A DNA stretch of 64,000 nucleotides, taken from assembly GCA_040954595.2 (NCBI GenBank), contig CM082578.2, positions 5,456,001 to 5,520,000 on the forward strand. The letters run 5' to 3'. Positions within the stretch are counted from its first letter, which is position 1. Each line of letters opens with the position of its first letter. The position numbers and the translations under genes were made by a program. The DNA comes from Balanoglossus misakiensis (lineage: Eukaryota; Hemichordata). A model generated the notes under the pieces. The model saw nothing but the letters and a program-made list of their open reading frames with translations, was not told the origin of the DNA and did no database searches. This document shows, one piece after another, positions 21,001-34,515 of the stretch.

Positions 21001-23409
21001 CCCATGTGCGCATACCACGACAGTTTTCACTCTTGCAATGGGCAGCTGTACATATAAACATGTACAGCCACATTCAGAGGTTGATGATATGTTTGTGTGT
21101 ACCCACCAGTCAGCTCAATTGAATGGCCCATTCTAAGTGTGAAAGTAAAATCATGAAGATAATTGAAAAAAATTGCAGCTAGTGAGGCTTTAATACCCGC
21201 ATACTGTCTCATAGATACTTGCTGAATTATGTTGAGGAGATCTGCAAAATGTAGGAGACAACATTTTCAACAGGTGTACATTGTTCTTGTCATGTTGAGC
21301 ATGAGATGTGTAATCGACAAAAGGATTGTTTCTTGGTTGGTGGATTTCAGTTACAGATGTGAAGCTTTCCAAGCAGTGAAGCTTCTGTCTTCAGCTCGGG
21401 TCAAGGGGTCAAAATGCTGTGATGCATGTCATGTCAAATTTCTCAATTGGATGGAGGTCAGTTTATTATAAATGCAGTATTTATTGAACAACAGAAGTTG
21501 TTTCATTTATGACTGCATCATATGGCTATATCAGAGTGTACTGGATATCTGTTTCAGACCTTTTAGTATGTATTTAAGGCTTTGTATTTATGGCTTTGAA
21601 AGTGAGAAAGTGAAATTGCAATGTTTTTCGTGGTTTTTCTAGCTTTTGTACATCTACATGTGTAGGATGAAGCAGTCATGAAGCAGTGTGCTCCATTATT
21701 TGCGTGAAGGACAGCCTGCATCGTTGATCTCAATGACAAGCACCATTTCATACTGTTAGCAGTTTCTGTATTATTAAAAAAAAACTTTTGGTGGAATGTC
21801 ATTTGTATGAGCCTCCAGTTTAGTCTACAGCTTTGAAAAAATTCCAGCTTCATTTCATTTCATTTTTCCTTTGCATGCATTCGGAATATGCCTTGCTCTG
21901 TTTTGATCACCCATTTATTGTAGTGGTCTCTACTGCCATACTGCAGCTGCACTTTTTGAAATTTGAAAAGAAAATAGCAATCATTTATTTTTTTTTAAAT
22001 GGCAATCATTGCCTTGGTGGGTAATTTTGTGAGATGCTGTTCTGTGACTTGTAAAATCTCATCACATTGGTCAATACATCAGAATCCTTGGGTTACTCCA
22101 TCCAGCCATATTTGTCAGTGCCTCTCTATACATCAAACTGAACTAGGCATCTATGGTATTTGACTTGTATTGGTTGTTCTAGTTATCTAAAATAATTTTT
22201 TTTATTTGCATTTCTGTGGCTACTTAAATTAAAGAAAATTTGAATGTGATAAGAGGCACACTATAAAAATGAAAATGCTACTGTGGTAAGGTCATGCAGG
22301 GGTCCTGACCTTGAGTGACCCATGCAGGTACTGCCAGCAGTGATATTGTGTGTATGATTACATGAAAACAGTGGACTCTTAATGAGTTGTTGGTGTCAAG
22401 GTTTTGTTACAGATATTTGACAGTGTCACATAGCCTTATGTGAAGGTACATGTACATGTATTACTAGAGTTGGAAACATAATGTAACACTGACTTGGCCT
22501 ATTACTGCAACTGAATGAAGTTTGACTCAGTATAAATATTGCCAAATATATGTGAAGTTAACACCCTCAGATTAGTTCTTTATTCAACATGGATATCTAG
22601 CATAAATTAAGATACATACTGTTTGCAAGGGTCAAAATATTTTGTATTCTTTCCAGTGATGGATGACAGATCTACTGAAAATTCTTTAAAGATTACAGCT
22701 GCTAATCCACTTCAGGTTGTACTTTTGCCAATATTGTCCTCAAGGATACTTCATAAATGTTCTCTTTTTTAAGAAAAAAAAAGAGGAAAAACAGGGCTAC
22801 TGTGCAAATAGTGGATTGGAAGAATGAAATTCTCTTTAATTTACCGAATAATTTAAATTCAAAATGGCTGCCAAATACCGCTTTTCATTTGCTTGAAAAC
22901 AGGATAGGGGACACCTGAGTCTTTAAAATGATTTCCACAGATACTTGAGTGTGACACTGAATTAGGGTATACAGAGGATGTCTGTATTTGCAGAACGTCT
23001 GTGTGCAAGATGCACTTGATCAGAGAAAACTATCACACATACCTGTGCATCCTACCAGTTTGTTTACGTCTTGTTAGCCTATTTTCAGTTCAATGTACTA
23101 GTATTCATTCAATTGTTGGGTTGTTACAAAAATTACTTTCTGAGATTCTGAGTTTTAAAAAAATCGAATCAAAAGAAATAACGTCTCTGTTGTGTATCCT
23201 AACTGGTATCTCGAGCTTCCTTCATACTTATCTTGCATGAAGTATTAAATTAAACATAGATATTTAGCTGTCAACCATATATTTGATAATAGTTTATTTT
23301 TTCTATATATATATCATTTGTTTTCAGTTCAACTTTGACAGAAGCCTGTAGTTATGTTTGCCCATTGTAACTCTATTGGACTGTACATTTTTACTTGAAG
23401 TAAAATAAA
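18010..23409 (+). other. Probable long 3' UTR of RSBN1
   Basis: About 5.4 kb of T-rich DNA with no coding exon, no microsatellite and frequent TGTACA and TACATG words. Candidate poly(A) signals on the plus strand are AATAAA at 19107-19112 and AATAAA at 23404-23409; the character of the sequence changes soon after the second. Transcript end is inferred. Confidence 0.4.
23404..23409 (+). terminator. Candidate distal poly(A) signal of RSBN1
   Basis: AATAAA preceded by a T-rich stretch and followed by T/G-rich sequence, at the boundary between the T-rich 3' region and ordinary intergenic DNA. Confidence 0.35.
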
Positions 23410-26400
23410 TCACTTACAAATTATGCATTTTGGCTAGTTTGCCGTGACTATTATAATGTCCTATCGAAACTTAAGTGTTTGGCTATATGTAAATTGAAGC
23501 GATGGTTTGAAAAAGGAAAGGCGGTATGAGCAACTAAGTTGAAAATTAGCATCTAAGTTAAAAATTAGCATATTCATAACGCCCTCAACGGTTAAAAAAC
23601 AGAAGCATGTCCACATGCTGCCGTTGGTGGCGTCCAATCAAACCGTGAGTACAACTTCACCCAGCTCAGCTGGGCCCAGGGCAATGTGTTGCCGATAAAG
23701 TTTGTATTTTATCGTAGTATCTTAGAATTCAGTAAGAATGCATTTCCCTCGCCGACGTCTATTCAGACAGTATATCGATGGATGCATATTAATGATTTCA
23801 ATATCCCCAAGTCAAATCACATAACAACTCATCGGTTATAAACTTTGCGAATATAATCGCAGCTGAGCTGATTGGCGACGAAATTTATTGACCGTATATC
23901 ATTCGCTCGGCCGCTCAGCTAAATTTAGGCCACAATTGTCGACCTACATCGATTGCGGTTCAGTGAGGATGGAGTTGCATTGCTTTTTTTGACTACATCC
24001 CATGAACGGTGGAGAAAAAGCTACTAGTATAACCAATTATATTTCGCTGACATACTGCAGAACAAACAGTGATCGCCGGCTGCTGGCGGCGTCACTGCTT
24101 GTGTCATTCGGAGCGCCTGTTCGAGGTCTGGTGAACAAGACTAACGATGACTTTGCGGCGCTCTTGGAAGGGCCAGTGTGTAGAAGTTGAAACATGATTG
24201 ATAAACTCCGATAAAGTAACAAGTGTAACCCGACCGCTTTAACCGAAGAACTCAAACTTTCTGACCCTCGAGCCGCTCCATGCACGAGCGTTGGAACACA
24301 AAAAGAGATCAAATCATGTCGCACGACACAAATTTTCTGTATCGTATTAATCAACTTTGGGATTCAAAAATGCCAAATTTGTCGTTTGATACGAAGTTAC
24401 ATAATTACCGTGTCATGGTGATTAAGTGGTTAACGGTGTGACGCCAGAATACAGAAAATTGATTTGAAGCCCTTGTCGACTGATATATTCAGTTTAAACG
24501 GCACTTCTAAAAATTCAAGATGAAATTGAAGAAGAGCCTTTTTCTCTGTGGGCCTTTTTGGCAAAATATTCATTTTACAGAATCTCAGCAAGGTATTCCC
24601 ATGATTATTCGCCTGGCGTGGTTAATTAATTTGTGATGCCCTTCAAGTTTTGAATGATGTCTAGACGTATTAGTCATTTAGGATTAACAAAATTTTGGCC
24701 GCATCGTGTGAAAATCTATGACAGTTTAACGTCGAGGTAAAACATGGCAAACAGTCATCGGCGAAATGATACTGAAGACGTTTACTAAAAGCAACAGGTT
24801 CCACAAAATCTCGGACTCTAAGAACGGGTACTAGTTTTGTCTGTAGTCATATGGGAAGGTATAAATTGACTTTGGAAATAAATCTAGGGTTGCTGCCCCC
24901 CGTGTGCCTGTAGAAAGTAAGCTGTTTATAATGTATCACCATTTGTATAAACTAGAAGCGATCTATGGGAATGCTGTGAACGGCTTGTACTATTCCTATA
25001 TTTGACCGATCTGAAATGTCGTATTTTCTGTCATGGCTCAGTTGCACTAGTTTCTACCGCTTGCACTGCCCGCCCAGTGCAGCCCTTAAACTTCCCAAAG
25101 TTATCAAGTAACAACAACAAAGCTGATACTCATTCAAGTAAGATGAACGACAGACGCATTTTGTAAAAATAATATCTCCGAGGAAAGAAAGCTAAGGGTA
25201 GTCGTGGAAATTATCAGAGTTTCCGATTTCTATCATCAACCTTATGTTAAAAAAATACCACCCACCACTGCACACGCGGCCTGTAGACATTCAAATTTCC
25301 TCGCAAACGTGAGGACAATGCCCTCAGATGGATTCAGACTAGTCTACACCTGCTCATTCTTAAAAAACTACATTGGTACACTCGCCAGATTTTATTGGTA
25401 TTTGTGGCCAGAGATTGCCATCACCGGCTTTCAGATGCAAGCCCTGATTATACCTACATTCATACACCTGCACAAGCGACACACGCCTACATGTGGAAAG
25501 AGGTGTTTGAAATCCAGAGATGTCCGTTGCTATGACGACCGCAGATGGGATATGATAAATAATTTATGTAGAACTATATAGCATCCATCAAAAATGTTCA
25601 CTGGCGCTTTATAATCGCTCACACAGGTAAGCTCTCACCGAGAAATAAGTCTTAAGCCTAAGCTTTGATAAACGGCGGCTTTTTTTAAAACCCCATGATA
25701 TATACATTAAAACGAAAAGAAGGAGCGTTGGAGGGTCAGTGGCCGACGAGAATATCAGATACGGTGTGGTGTCAATCAATTCTTGTAGCCAACCTTTGCA
25801 TTGCTCAGTGTACTGCACTGGGTTTAAGATTAGACCAAACTCACAGTAGTTGATGAATTTGATGCCCTTTAGTTTGTGCTTAGGCAAGCGGGCACAACAA
25901 TTGTATGATGTTTCCCTTTCCCGTGACGTTTACAGTGATATCATCGGCTCGCATCATTTTGGGCCAATTTTCCAAGTACTGGATTAGATACAGAAATGTA
26001 TTTCTAATCGTTCCACGGGGATTCAAAATAATGTTATTTAGGATGTTAACATCGATGTTATCAATTAGCCAAATTGCACGAATATTAATACCAGATAATT
26101 ACAGGGTCTACAGCTTGGCCTAAACACGGTTCCGACGTCGGATTGGATTTTAATCGTATCCTATGTTCGGTATTAAATTTTGAAGAAACGCTCCCGAACG
26201 ATTAAGAAAATTGTGCTGAAAAATCTCAGTTAAATGCAAATCAGCAATGACGCAAGAATATCACAAAATGCAGTGCACACGTGTTTTACAGCTACAACAC
26301 ATACACAGGAAACGGGCAACAGTGCACAGCGCACGTACGCTCTCCTTGAGAGGAACCCACATTTCCTCGTGTATATTGACAAATTCAGTAAAGTGGTTAT

Positions 26401-27731
26401 GACTACCATGTGTTTGTTGTATAAACTGGTGGATAAATGAATACAGTCAACGCCGCCACACCGTAGATACTACACCTCCAAAACTTTGGAGACAGGTTTG
26501 GCAGCGCCGAAAAGCGAAGACAGGCTAAAGTCATTATGGCGGGAAACGCTTGCCCGTGTTGTATACACTAACCGTCCTCGCTGTGTCATCACGCCAGATT
26601 GAAATGGTGACATTATAGGCAAACGCGACTTAAACAAATCTTGTACGAGTACATTTTTTTTCTGGAACGAACTGAACCGCAGAGGCAACGTCCGGTGTAT
26701 GTACATCATTAGTGCAGAGTGCGACCTGTTTGCAAATGGTGACGTCACTTTATTAAGCAATTGTCAAGTGGCCGCTTTTATTACGGGGTTAGAAACTTTC
26801 TCGGTACGACAGATTTTCCGTGCAGACACTAAGTACGTGCAACGAAACTCGTTCTCGACAGAATAAAGCAAATTAATAAGTGTTTATGTCCCAAGAAGGT
26901 CTTTAAAATAACAAACATATTAACGGGACATTCACCCAAACAGAGGGCACGGAATATAAATAGACAGTGGACTTCTCACGCTTTCCTTGAAAGAAGAGTA
27001 AGTACTGTCATTGATTGGCGCTAATCATAAAACATGCTTATATGATATTTGTCTGCTTTGTTTTACAAACAGTCGCTAAACGTTGCAGACGACGGTTTGT
27101 GCACGTAGGCGGCGGTGAAATACGGAATCGACTCCCCTCACTTGAAAACAGAAATGGGCTAAAAGTAAATTAATCATACCTTCCATCTGTTGGCGCTGGA
27201 CATTAGCTATCAAAATACATGTAATCCGTTTTCACACATGCTATCGACGAAATTGCAATCTGCTCTGACACTTAACAGACATGATCGAAAGTGTTGAAAA
27301 CGAGGAAAAAGTAATTCCGGCTTCAAAATTTTGGCGGGAAAACATCATTCAGGGCTTGAAAGATGGGCACCGTTTTCGGCGGATCACTGAAGCCCGCACT
27401 TGTCACAGTTACCGTGTTATAACAGGAGCGCAACCCACAAGGTGTCAGACATCTTTTGCACTTGGACTCAAAGTGTCACAGGTTGTAATAAGTCTAACAA
27501 GATTCTATACGGGGGCACTTTCTTCGTGGTCGTATCGACTGGTGTTTCCATGTGACGACAACCCAGTATCATATGATTACAAACGTACATCACTTACGTA
27601 CTACTCGGGTTCAGTGATTCACTTGTATTAAAACTCAAGTTGACACAGATAACCAGCAATCCTACACTGCGGCCGAGAATGAAATTTCAGCTTACCTTTG
27701 AAGTTATTAGACATTAAAGGCAACAATTTTA

Positions 27732-27905
27732 GACAGGGGGGTGGGGAGGGACGGAGGGAGGGAGGGAGGGGGAGGGGAGGGGAGGGGAGGGGAGGGGAGG
27801 GGAGGGGATAGAGGAGCAAGGGAGAGATAATACACATGTAGGTGGATAGATCTATATATAGTTAAGTGAACGAGAAAGAGAGAGAGAGAGAGACAGACAG
27901 ACAGA
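27732..27905. repeat. GGGGA/GA/GACA low-complexity tract
   Basis: (GGGA)n then (GGGGA)n to about 27808, followed by (GA)n and (GACA)n at about 27875-27905. Confidence 0.9.
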
Positions 27906-28929
27906 CCTTTCGTGACTTAAATCACGCCTGAAAAGTGTTTAGATGATAGCACTAAAGTTCATCTTCGCATATGTAAATGGCTGATATTGAACCGAAATAC
28001 TTAGAGCTTTGTTATTCAGGTGGTGATCCGTAAACGTTACCGAAAGTCGAACTTCTTATAAATGGTAAAAATCCGGGAAAAGCATTGTATGGAAAAAATT
28101 GTGTGTTGCGATTAGTATGAGTTCAGACGTATTTGCCGACGCGTGTCATAAATAGAATAAATAGACTTCCGAAAAGCGTTGGCGACGAAATTCGACTAAC
28201 TGCACCATTAGTAGTGTCACTTGCGACCTTCTGTTGCCACATGTCGTTTTTTCGAGTAATTACAGGCTAGGACATTTCCTGACTATAAGTGAAAACATAT
28301 ATACAGTAATCATATTTATTCACATGTATAAACAGTACTTGTATTTCAAGGTGTTCCCGAGTACACCCATTACAGCTGCAACTATTAAAGTCACCGGGAA
28401 GTAGGCGGGTTCCACCAAAAGTCTTGACTGAAAGTATTGGGGGGGGGGGGATACGGCATAATGGGTGTACTCAACCAATTCCTTAGATCTTCATCTGTAT
28501 CTGTACATGTAAACCTGTGTGTGACAGTTTTTTTCTCGAAATATACATGTAGAGTTGCCCCGGTGATGCCGTATACAAACATTACATTTTGACATCACAA
28601 GGCCTTGACTCCAAGCACAGCATGGGATATAAAACGTCAACTACACGAATATTTTGTTTTGGCCGTCCTTTTCTTGTGAGTAAATTGTTGATGGTGGACA
28701 AGAGGAAACCAACAGCAGCGAATAAACACTTTATTGGAAATGTAATGAATGCAACTGAAGTCAAAGAAGACCGAAGCACCATGTGGCTGTCGCGTCTTTT
28801 CGTTTGCCGAGCCGATTGGCCGCTTTGGATTGTTACAAGCCGACAGTTTATTTAGGAACTATACAGGAACCGTCTACATGTATCTCTGGTCATGGAATTT
28901 CTGCCCGGTGTGTTAGTTGGTTGCTTTGA

Positions 28930-29160
28930 TGGGTTGGTGGGTGGGGTGGGGTGGGGTGGGGTGGGGGTGGGGGTGGGGGTGGTTTGGTAGAACTGTTGCA
29001 TGGCTGGCTGGTCAGTCAGACGGATGGATGGAAGGTCAGTCATTTAGTCAGATTGATGGCTGGCTGGCTGGATGGGTGAATCGATTGATGAGATGGATGG
29101 ATGGATGGATGGATGGATAGACGGATGGATGGAAGAGTTTGTGGATGGATGGATGGATGT
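28930..29160. repeat. G-rich and (GGAT)n simple-repeat cluster
   Basis: (GGGGT)n at about 28935-28982 is followed by interrupted (GGAT)n and (GGCT)n arrays to about 29160. GGGGT repeats are potential G-quadruplex sequence. Confidence 0.9.
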
Positions 29161-29980
29161 AAGGTCAGTCAGTCATTCATATAGATAAATGTATGGACAG
29201 ACGGATGATGGGTCGACTGAATTTATGAAATGATGAATCGACCGATGGATGGTTTCAAGTTGGGTGGGGCGGTTGATTCATGTGGATGGGCAAATGAGTC
29301 TTTGGTTGCTTAGTTGGTTGACTTCATGAACGGATTGGTGATCAGACCGTTGTTAAAGGGGTGCGTATGTGTGTGCAGTTGTTCACGTTTTTATTACATA
29401 CAGAGAGATACCGGTAGACTGGTAGAGCGAGAGGTGTGTTTGTTGTGCGTTCACATTCGTAAATGGAAGGGTGGTCTTTTTGGACATGTAGGTAGAGCTT
29501 ATTCGGCTGCGCGGGTGGTGGATGAAACAACGATCGACAAATCAATAAACGTACAGCAGAACAAAATGATTTATCAATGAAGTTTTCCCCGAAAGAGCAT
29601 GGGAACACCAGCAACTGAACCCATGCAAACACAAACACGAATACAATTTATGAAGTTGATGACAGAGTAGCAGATAGGAGTCATTTTCCAAGTAGCCTGG
29701 AAGCTTGGCCTGGAAACCCTGCTGTCGCCGGGGGTTGGCCCTGTTGCGTTATTTACACCGGGAAGAATGTCCTGACTAGTAATTCGATGCTCATCAATAA
29801 AATGGACAATTAAAATAGAAGCAGTAATAAATGTCTGACATGAGCGGCAACTATGCAGATTTATAAGACACCTTGACAGATTACATGTATCTAATCCAGC
29901 CTCTCTGATTTACTGCACTTACGCAATGCCGTGGAACTCAGTAGTCATGCAGGGCCTACACTGCTTCACTTGATAACCAC

Positions 29981-30073
29981 CCTTTGCTATAGCCTAGTAC
30001 CTCGCCGTATTTTGTCCGCTTTGTTTCTAAAACTTACAAAATACGTCGAGGTACTAGGCCACCTTTGCTATAG
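29981..30073. mobile_element. Foldback element with 12-bp target-site duplication
   Basis: A 24-bp stem (29992-30015 against 30036-30059, one mismatch) encloses a short loop. It is bounded on both sides by the same 12-mer CCTTTGCTATAG (29981-29992 and 30062-30073). This is the signature of a short inserted inverted-repeat element. A diverged relative is at 40374-40457. Confidence 0.75.
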
Positions 30074-30470
30074 CTGAAGTCAAGTCTCGCCCTACAATGC
30101 CTGAATTCTCTTCAGGCATAGGCATAGGCAATAAAAATCAACAATTTTATGGTCAAAGACGGCTGTTTGAGATGAGGAATAGACAAAACATTTTATTATC
30201 ATCGCGACAAATTTACAACACCTGGAAAATACAGTAATACGATACAATACAATACACTATAATTATGCAATCAAATGATACAAAATGCACTTGAGTAATT
30301 CTGCACCAAGAAAGTGCAATGGTCCAGATACAAATTGTCTCGGAATCGTGGTTTATACATTCGGATAGCGAATTCGGACTAGTGGGGAACTTTGGGGTGA
30401 ATTGACTATACTAATCTACGACTAGGGTGGAACATACATTTGTAAGATAGTGAAAGATTGATGAACATTG

Positions 30471-30496
30471 CACTGTGAGTCCCTGCACTCACAGTG
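30471..30496. repeat. 10-bp stem hairpin
   Basis: CACTGTGAGT and its complement ACTCACAGTG are separated by 6 bases; no poly-T terminator or RNA-gene context was seen. Confidence 0.55.
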
Positions 30497-33312
30497 GGCA
30501 TTGCAAATATATAGCACCAATAACATTAAATCTTCGTTCCGGTGTGATTGCTTTTCACGTGTCCACTAAACAAGGTTAAATTAATTACTCCCCGCAGTAT
30601 TGATGACAGTGTCTTATCCTTGAGATAAAAGCACACCTGCCAGGTACTAGTACATGTATCTCCTGTTGCTTATACACTTATGTTATTTGGTTCTTAATCG
30701 CCGTTTACACATCACCTGTGTTAAATTAGGAACATTTACCTAGGAACATTTTACATGTATAAACCCTATCTATTAGTTTTCTCGTTGTCACAGGATTTCT
30801 CTCCCCAATATCGACACGAGCGACCGACGCCCAGCTTAATTCAAACTTTCAACATATTCAATGAATTATTGGGGTGAGGGGTTCAGTACTTGACTGGGAA
30901 ATTCCTTCAAATCGACTTCTGTGTGGGTCAGTACATTTGGCAAGAGGGAGACCACCAGCACGGCATGAAATATAACACTTTGGATGCAATCTCTACGTAA
31001 ACCGTTGTGTCATATGTTGCGCTGAGTTTTAATGAGAGGCGTTGGCAACCTCGATATGACGGCGCGGTGCGTGTAATATAAGAGAAACTGTCACAGGAAT
31101 CTGCATATCTGACATACCATACCTAACATTAACACACGTCACTTCAATTGAGTGGAAAAAATTCTCCGAACGGCGAAATCTATTTTCACCGTCAGTTAAA
31201 GTTAAAAATGAGAAGATAGCTCTCCGTTAATTAGTTTTCTTGCGAGAAGATTTCTTTTAATAACCGCGCTTGCGTCAAGGGAGAAGTCCCGGAGAAATAT
31301 TCTGAATAGTGATAATATCTTGTTATGATAAAAAGATATCAGTTAGACAGACTGGAACGTCTGCAAGGCATCGGAGTTAACAACATCATTAGGCCAATAT
31401 CTCAAATTCGGGATTGTGTTTGAGTTGAAGGGCCGTTCCTTTTTTGACAAAGTAAGCTTACCGCCTAATTTGTAGATCTCTTCGACAAATCATTACACTA
31501 CAGCAGGCCTTTCCTTGAAATCTGGACGACATACATTGCATGAAACCTGGAAAACATTAGACACTACGATGTTGTAAATAAACATGGCTTTTGTTTTACC
31601 GAATCAAAATGAATGAGGCGTCATTCCACGGGCACGCTATGCTATAGAGTTGGGAAGGGTTTGGATATGATACCAGTATCTTATCTACAATCCACCTTTA
31701 AAATCAACTGAAACGTCTCCAATAATTAGGCCTAATACTGAATAAAGGAATCTTATGCAAATAAAATAATATTTTTGCTACAGGACTATATTGTCTTGAA
31801 CCAAAGGCAAATTATATGTACGCCATCTAGCTCAGTGTGTAGTATAATAGACCTCGTGAATAGGATAGGGCCACAGATAAAGATAAGATGTTTTCTTTTT
31901 GTGGATAGCCATATCGTCCCTGTGGATTTTTTTTATCAAAAGCAACCGATAGGTACAGCACCCGTATTACACTGTCATGGCCCCATCAGGTCTAAAGTAG
32001 TATTGCAACGCCTGAAGTCACCCATATATTGTTGTCAGATTTTGCTTGTTTAGGTACATCAGCTGTTTGCGCTATATGTCCTGTATCTGATCGTCAGCTA
32101 CTCTTGTTAATCTCGCGAGACTTGAATTGGTGAAGTTCGGTGAACTGCCTTGATGGAAATCAAGGGGTTAAACGAAGTCTGAGGGTCTTCTAGAGGTTGA
32201 GATAAATACAAATTGAATATTTCAGGCATTATAATCTAAAGATGCTTTGATCATAATATGAGAACAAGACTAGTAATCATGGCATTTATTTTCTAGGCGC
32301 TACCTTGGATTAAATGCCTTAAAATTGCTGTACTGTAGTATGCGAAGCCTTAATTTTCAACACTGAACTAGTTGTGGTTAAATCTTCGCGTCCAGACATG
32401 TTATTTTTGCGGTGGAAATTTAAAACCAGAAAAAATATCAGCTCCAAGTTGTTCCGAGGTATGTGTGGCACCGCCGAAGATATTTATGTCACTTATATTT
32501 CATGGCTGACTTGCAGTTACCCTCGTGTTTATTTTACGCCGCGATCTTCTCACACACGCGCACCACATCTATCTCCCGCCGTTCAAATACTGACCCCGTC
32601 CCCGGTTGGTATTCTAGGTCTGAGTCTATGACATCCCACACGCGATCAAGTGTAGGCATCTCTGACAAATGAAATATACAAAGCAGCAGACGAGATCCAA
32701 ACGTTCAAGGGAATTGAAGGAACTGGCAACCCAACACGATAACACTCAGCTTCCATGATGAAAACAATCTTCCAGGCGCAAGAAATAAACCGCTTTATAG
32801 GGCGCAGTACTTACGAATCGGTACCGTTGCCCAGCTTTACGATGGTTCTTTCCCATTCGTATTTATTTTCACTGTCGGTAGTTGCAAGGAGAGTGGCGGT
32901 CAAATTGCAACGCTCAATGACAAGTGCAGAAGAAAGACAAGTGGTCATATAATGAACGGATATGTATTTGGTTTCCGATGAAAGCCATTAAAAGTGACAC
33001 TGTGAGGCCAAAATCGCACATGATGACGTGTCATAAGCATGGTGGTTTTAACACAAATCGAAAAGAAAAAAAAATCTCTAATAAACACAATATAAATTGA
33101 AAACAAAACGTGGCTAACAGAAATGACTATAACTGTGACGTAGAGCTAACTACATGTTTTGAGAATATTTACAAACTTTTAAAAAAGTTAAGATATGTTA
33201 CAAATTAAATAATGACACCAGTAATGAAAATTACTATACAGATACAGTCCAGAACCGTCTAAACTCGCGTGATTTTTCTCTTTTCACATCTATGTGATGG
33301 GCCGGGGGGCTG

Positions 33313-33360
33313 TGACGTCACACGCTGTGTTCTAAAGACCAGTTTCATTGCGCATGCGCG
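33313..33360. promoter_or_regulatory. CRE plus NRF1 motif cluster
   Basis: A palindromic cAMP response element TGACGTCA (33313-33320) lies 28 bases from TGCGCATGCGCG (33349-33360), a match to the NRF1 site. Both are in a local GC-rich patch, and such pairs mark CpG promoters in animals. No gene start was recognised within 1 kb on either side. Confidence 0.45.
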
Positions 33361-34515
33361 CAACCTGAGACGAATATCCGTAAAACTTCAGAAGAAATCA
33401 TGGCAGTTCACAGAAACACATAGTCAACTGGATGAAGGCGCATTGCGAGATGTCTGAAAGTAAGCTTGCCTTTGCTACACGTGAGCCACATGGTGCAGAC
33501 GGTACAACAAGTTCGGCAGTTGCCCTATCAATATTGTTTTATTGTTGGATCTCATTTCGCACTGCTCTGATCTTTACTCCCATATCTTGTCTTGGCCAAC
33601 ACCCATATCCATCACCTGACACGCAGTTAAACTATTAAAAAAATTCTACATTCCAACACACAAAATAATATACGTACATATGGACAAACAAGAAACTGAA
33701 AACCTTACATACCATAGTTCAATAGGATAATAAAAATTAAACTCCACCCTACTGACACGGGATACACCCATTCCTATAAGATTATTCACTTTTTGAAGTA
33801 GTACGCAGGTCACAAAATGACAGACAAAAGCAATCGCTGAGAATGGTTTCACTCCGACGAATTTTACAGCGATGGTAAATTTCGCGTGACTCAAGCAGGA
33901 AATTGCAATTACGATCTGCAGATCAGCTATACATAGCATTGCATATTATTGATTTAGAAAGTTTGCATTCAGACACTCACTTACTCACAGAAGTCTTTCC
34001 TGCGACGGCTTATAACACACAAAATTGTACTGACAGTAACATATCACAGAGAAGCATGTTTAATTTGTCTGTCCTCAAGTGCATCGGCGAGTCTGCGTAT
34101 CTCGCTCGAATGTTGGGGCGGCGAGTTATTGCATTTGATCACGCAAAACGCTTCATTGTATGTTTTGATTGCCAATTCCCCGTAAACGTGTTTTGGGTAT
34201 CAGCATTCAATTTATTGTTTTATGCTCGCCAAATGCAGCAAATCATCCAGGTTTCGCGTCTGGTTGCCAGATTTACAGGGAAGGTCATTGCTCCCCGGCG
34301 CAGAATCATTTCGCGAACAAAATCTGTTGATCATCTGCCGGTATTGTGGGCCTGTGTATCAAGTAGCGTTTAGAGTATATATTCTCATGATGAACAATGC
34401 TATCTAGAAAGAACAGCTTCTGGCCGATACACAGATAAGATAAGATAAGTATTAAAGGGTTACGGGTATTCCCGGCCGTTTCTTTAATCTCTAAGGGAAA
34501 CTGTATTTCAAACTT

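Larger units (their letters stand above)
23430..33300. other. Gene-poor intergenic region
   Basis: No ORF here shows splice-supported or family-like coding. The longest reading frames (for example 25204-25581 and 27281-27631) have no recognisable domain and no codon bias. It holds microsatellites at 27.7-27.9 kb and 28.9-29.2 kb, a G run at 28439-28450, and hairpins at 29981-30073 and 30471-30496. Confidence 0.6.

Noticed and set aside
24002-24190. Short frame with a GC-rich end (LVSFGAPVRGLVNKTNDDF)
   Set aside because: Looks slightly coding, but no partner exon, clear start context or family; both strands are open by chance.
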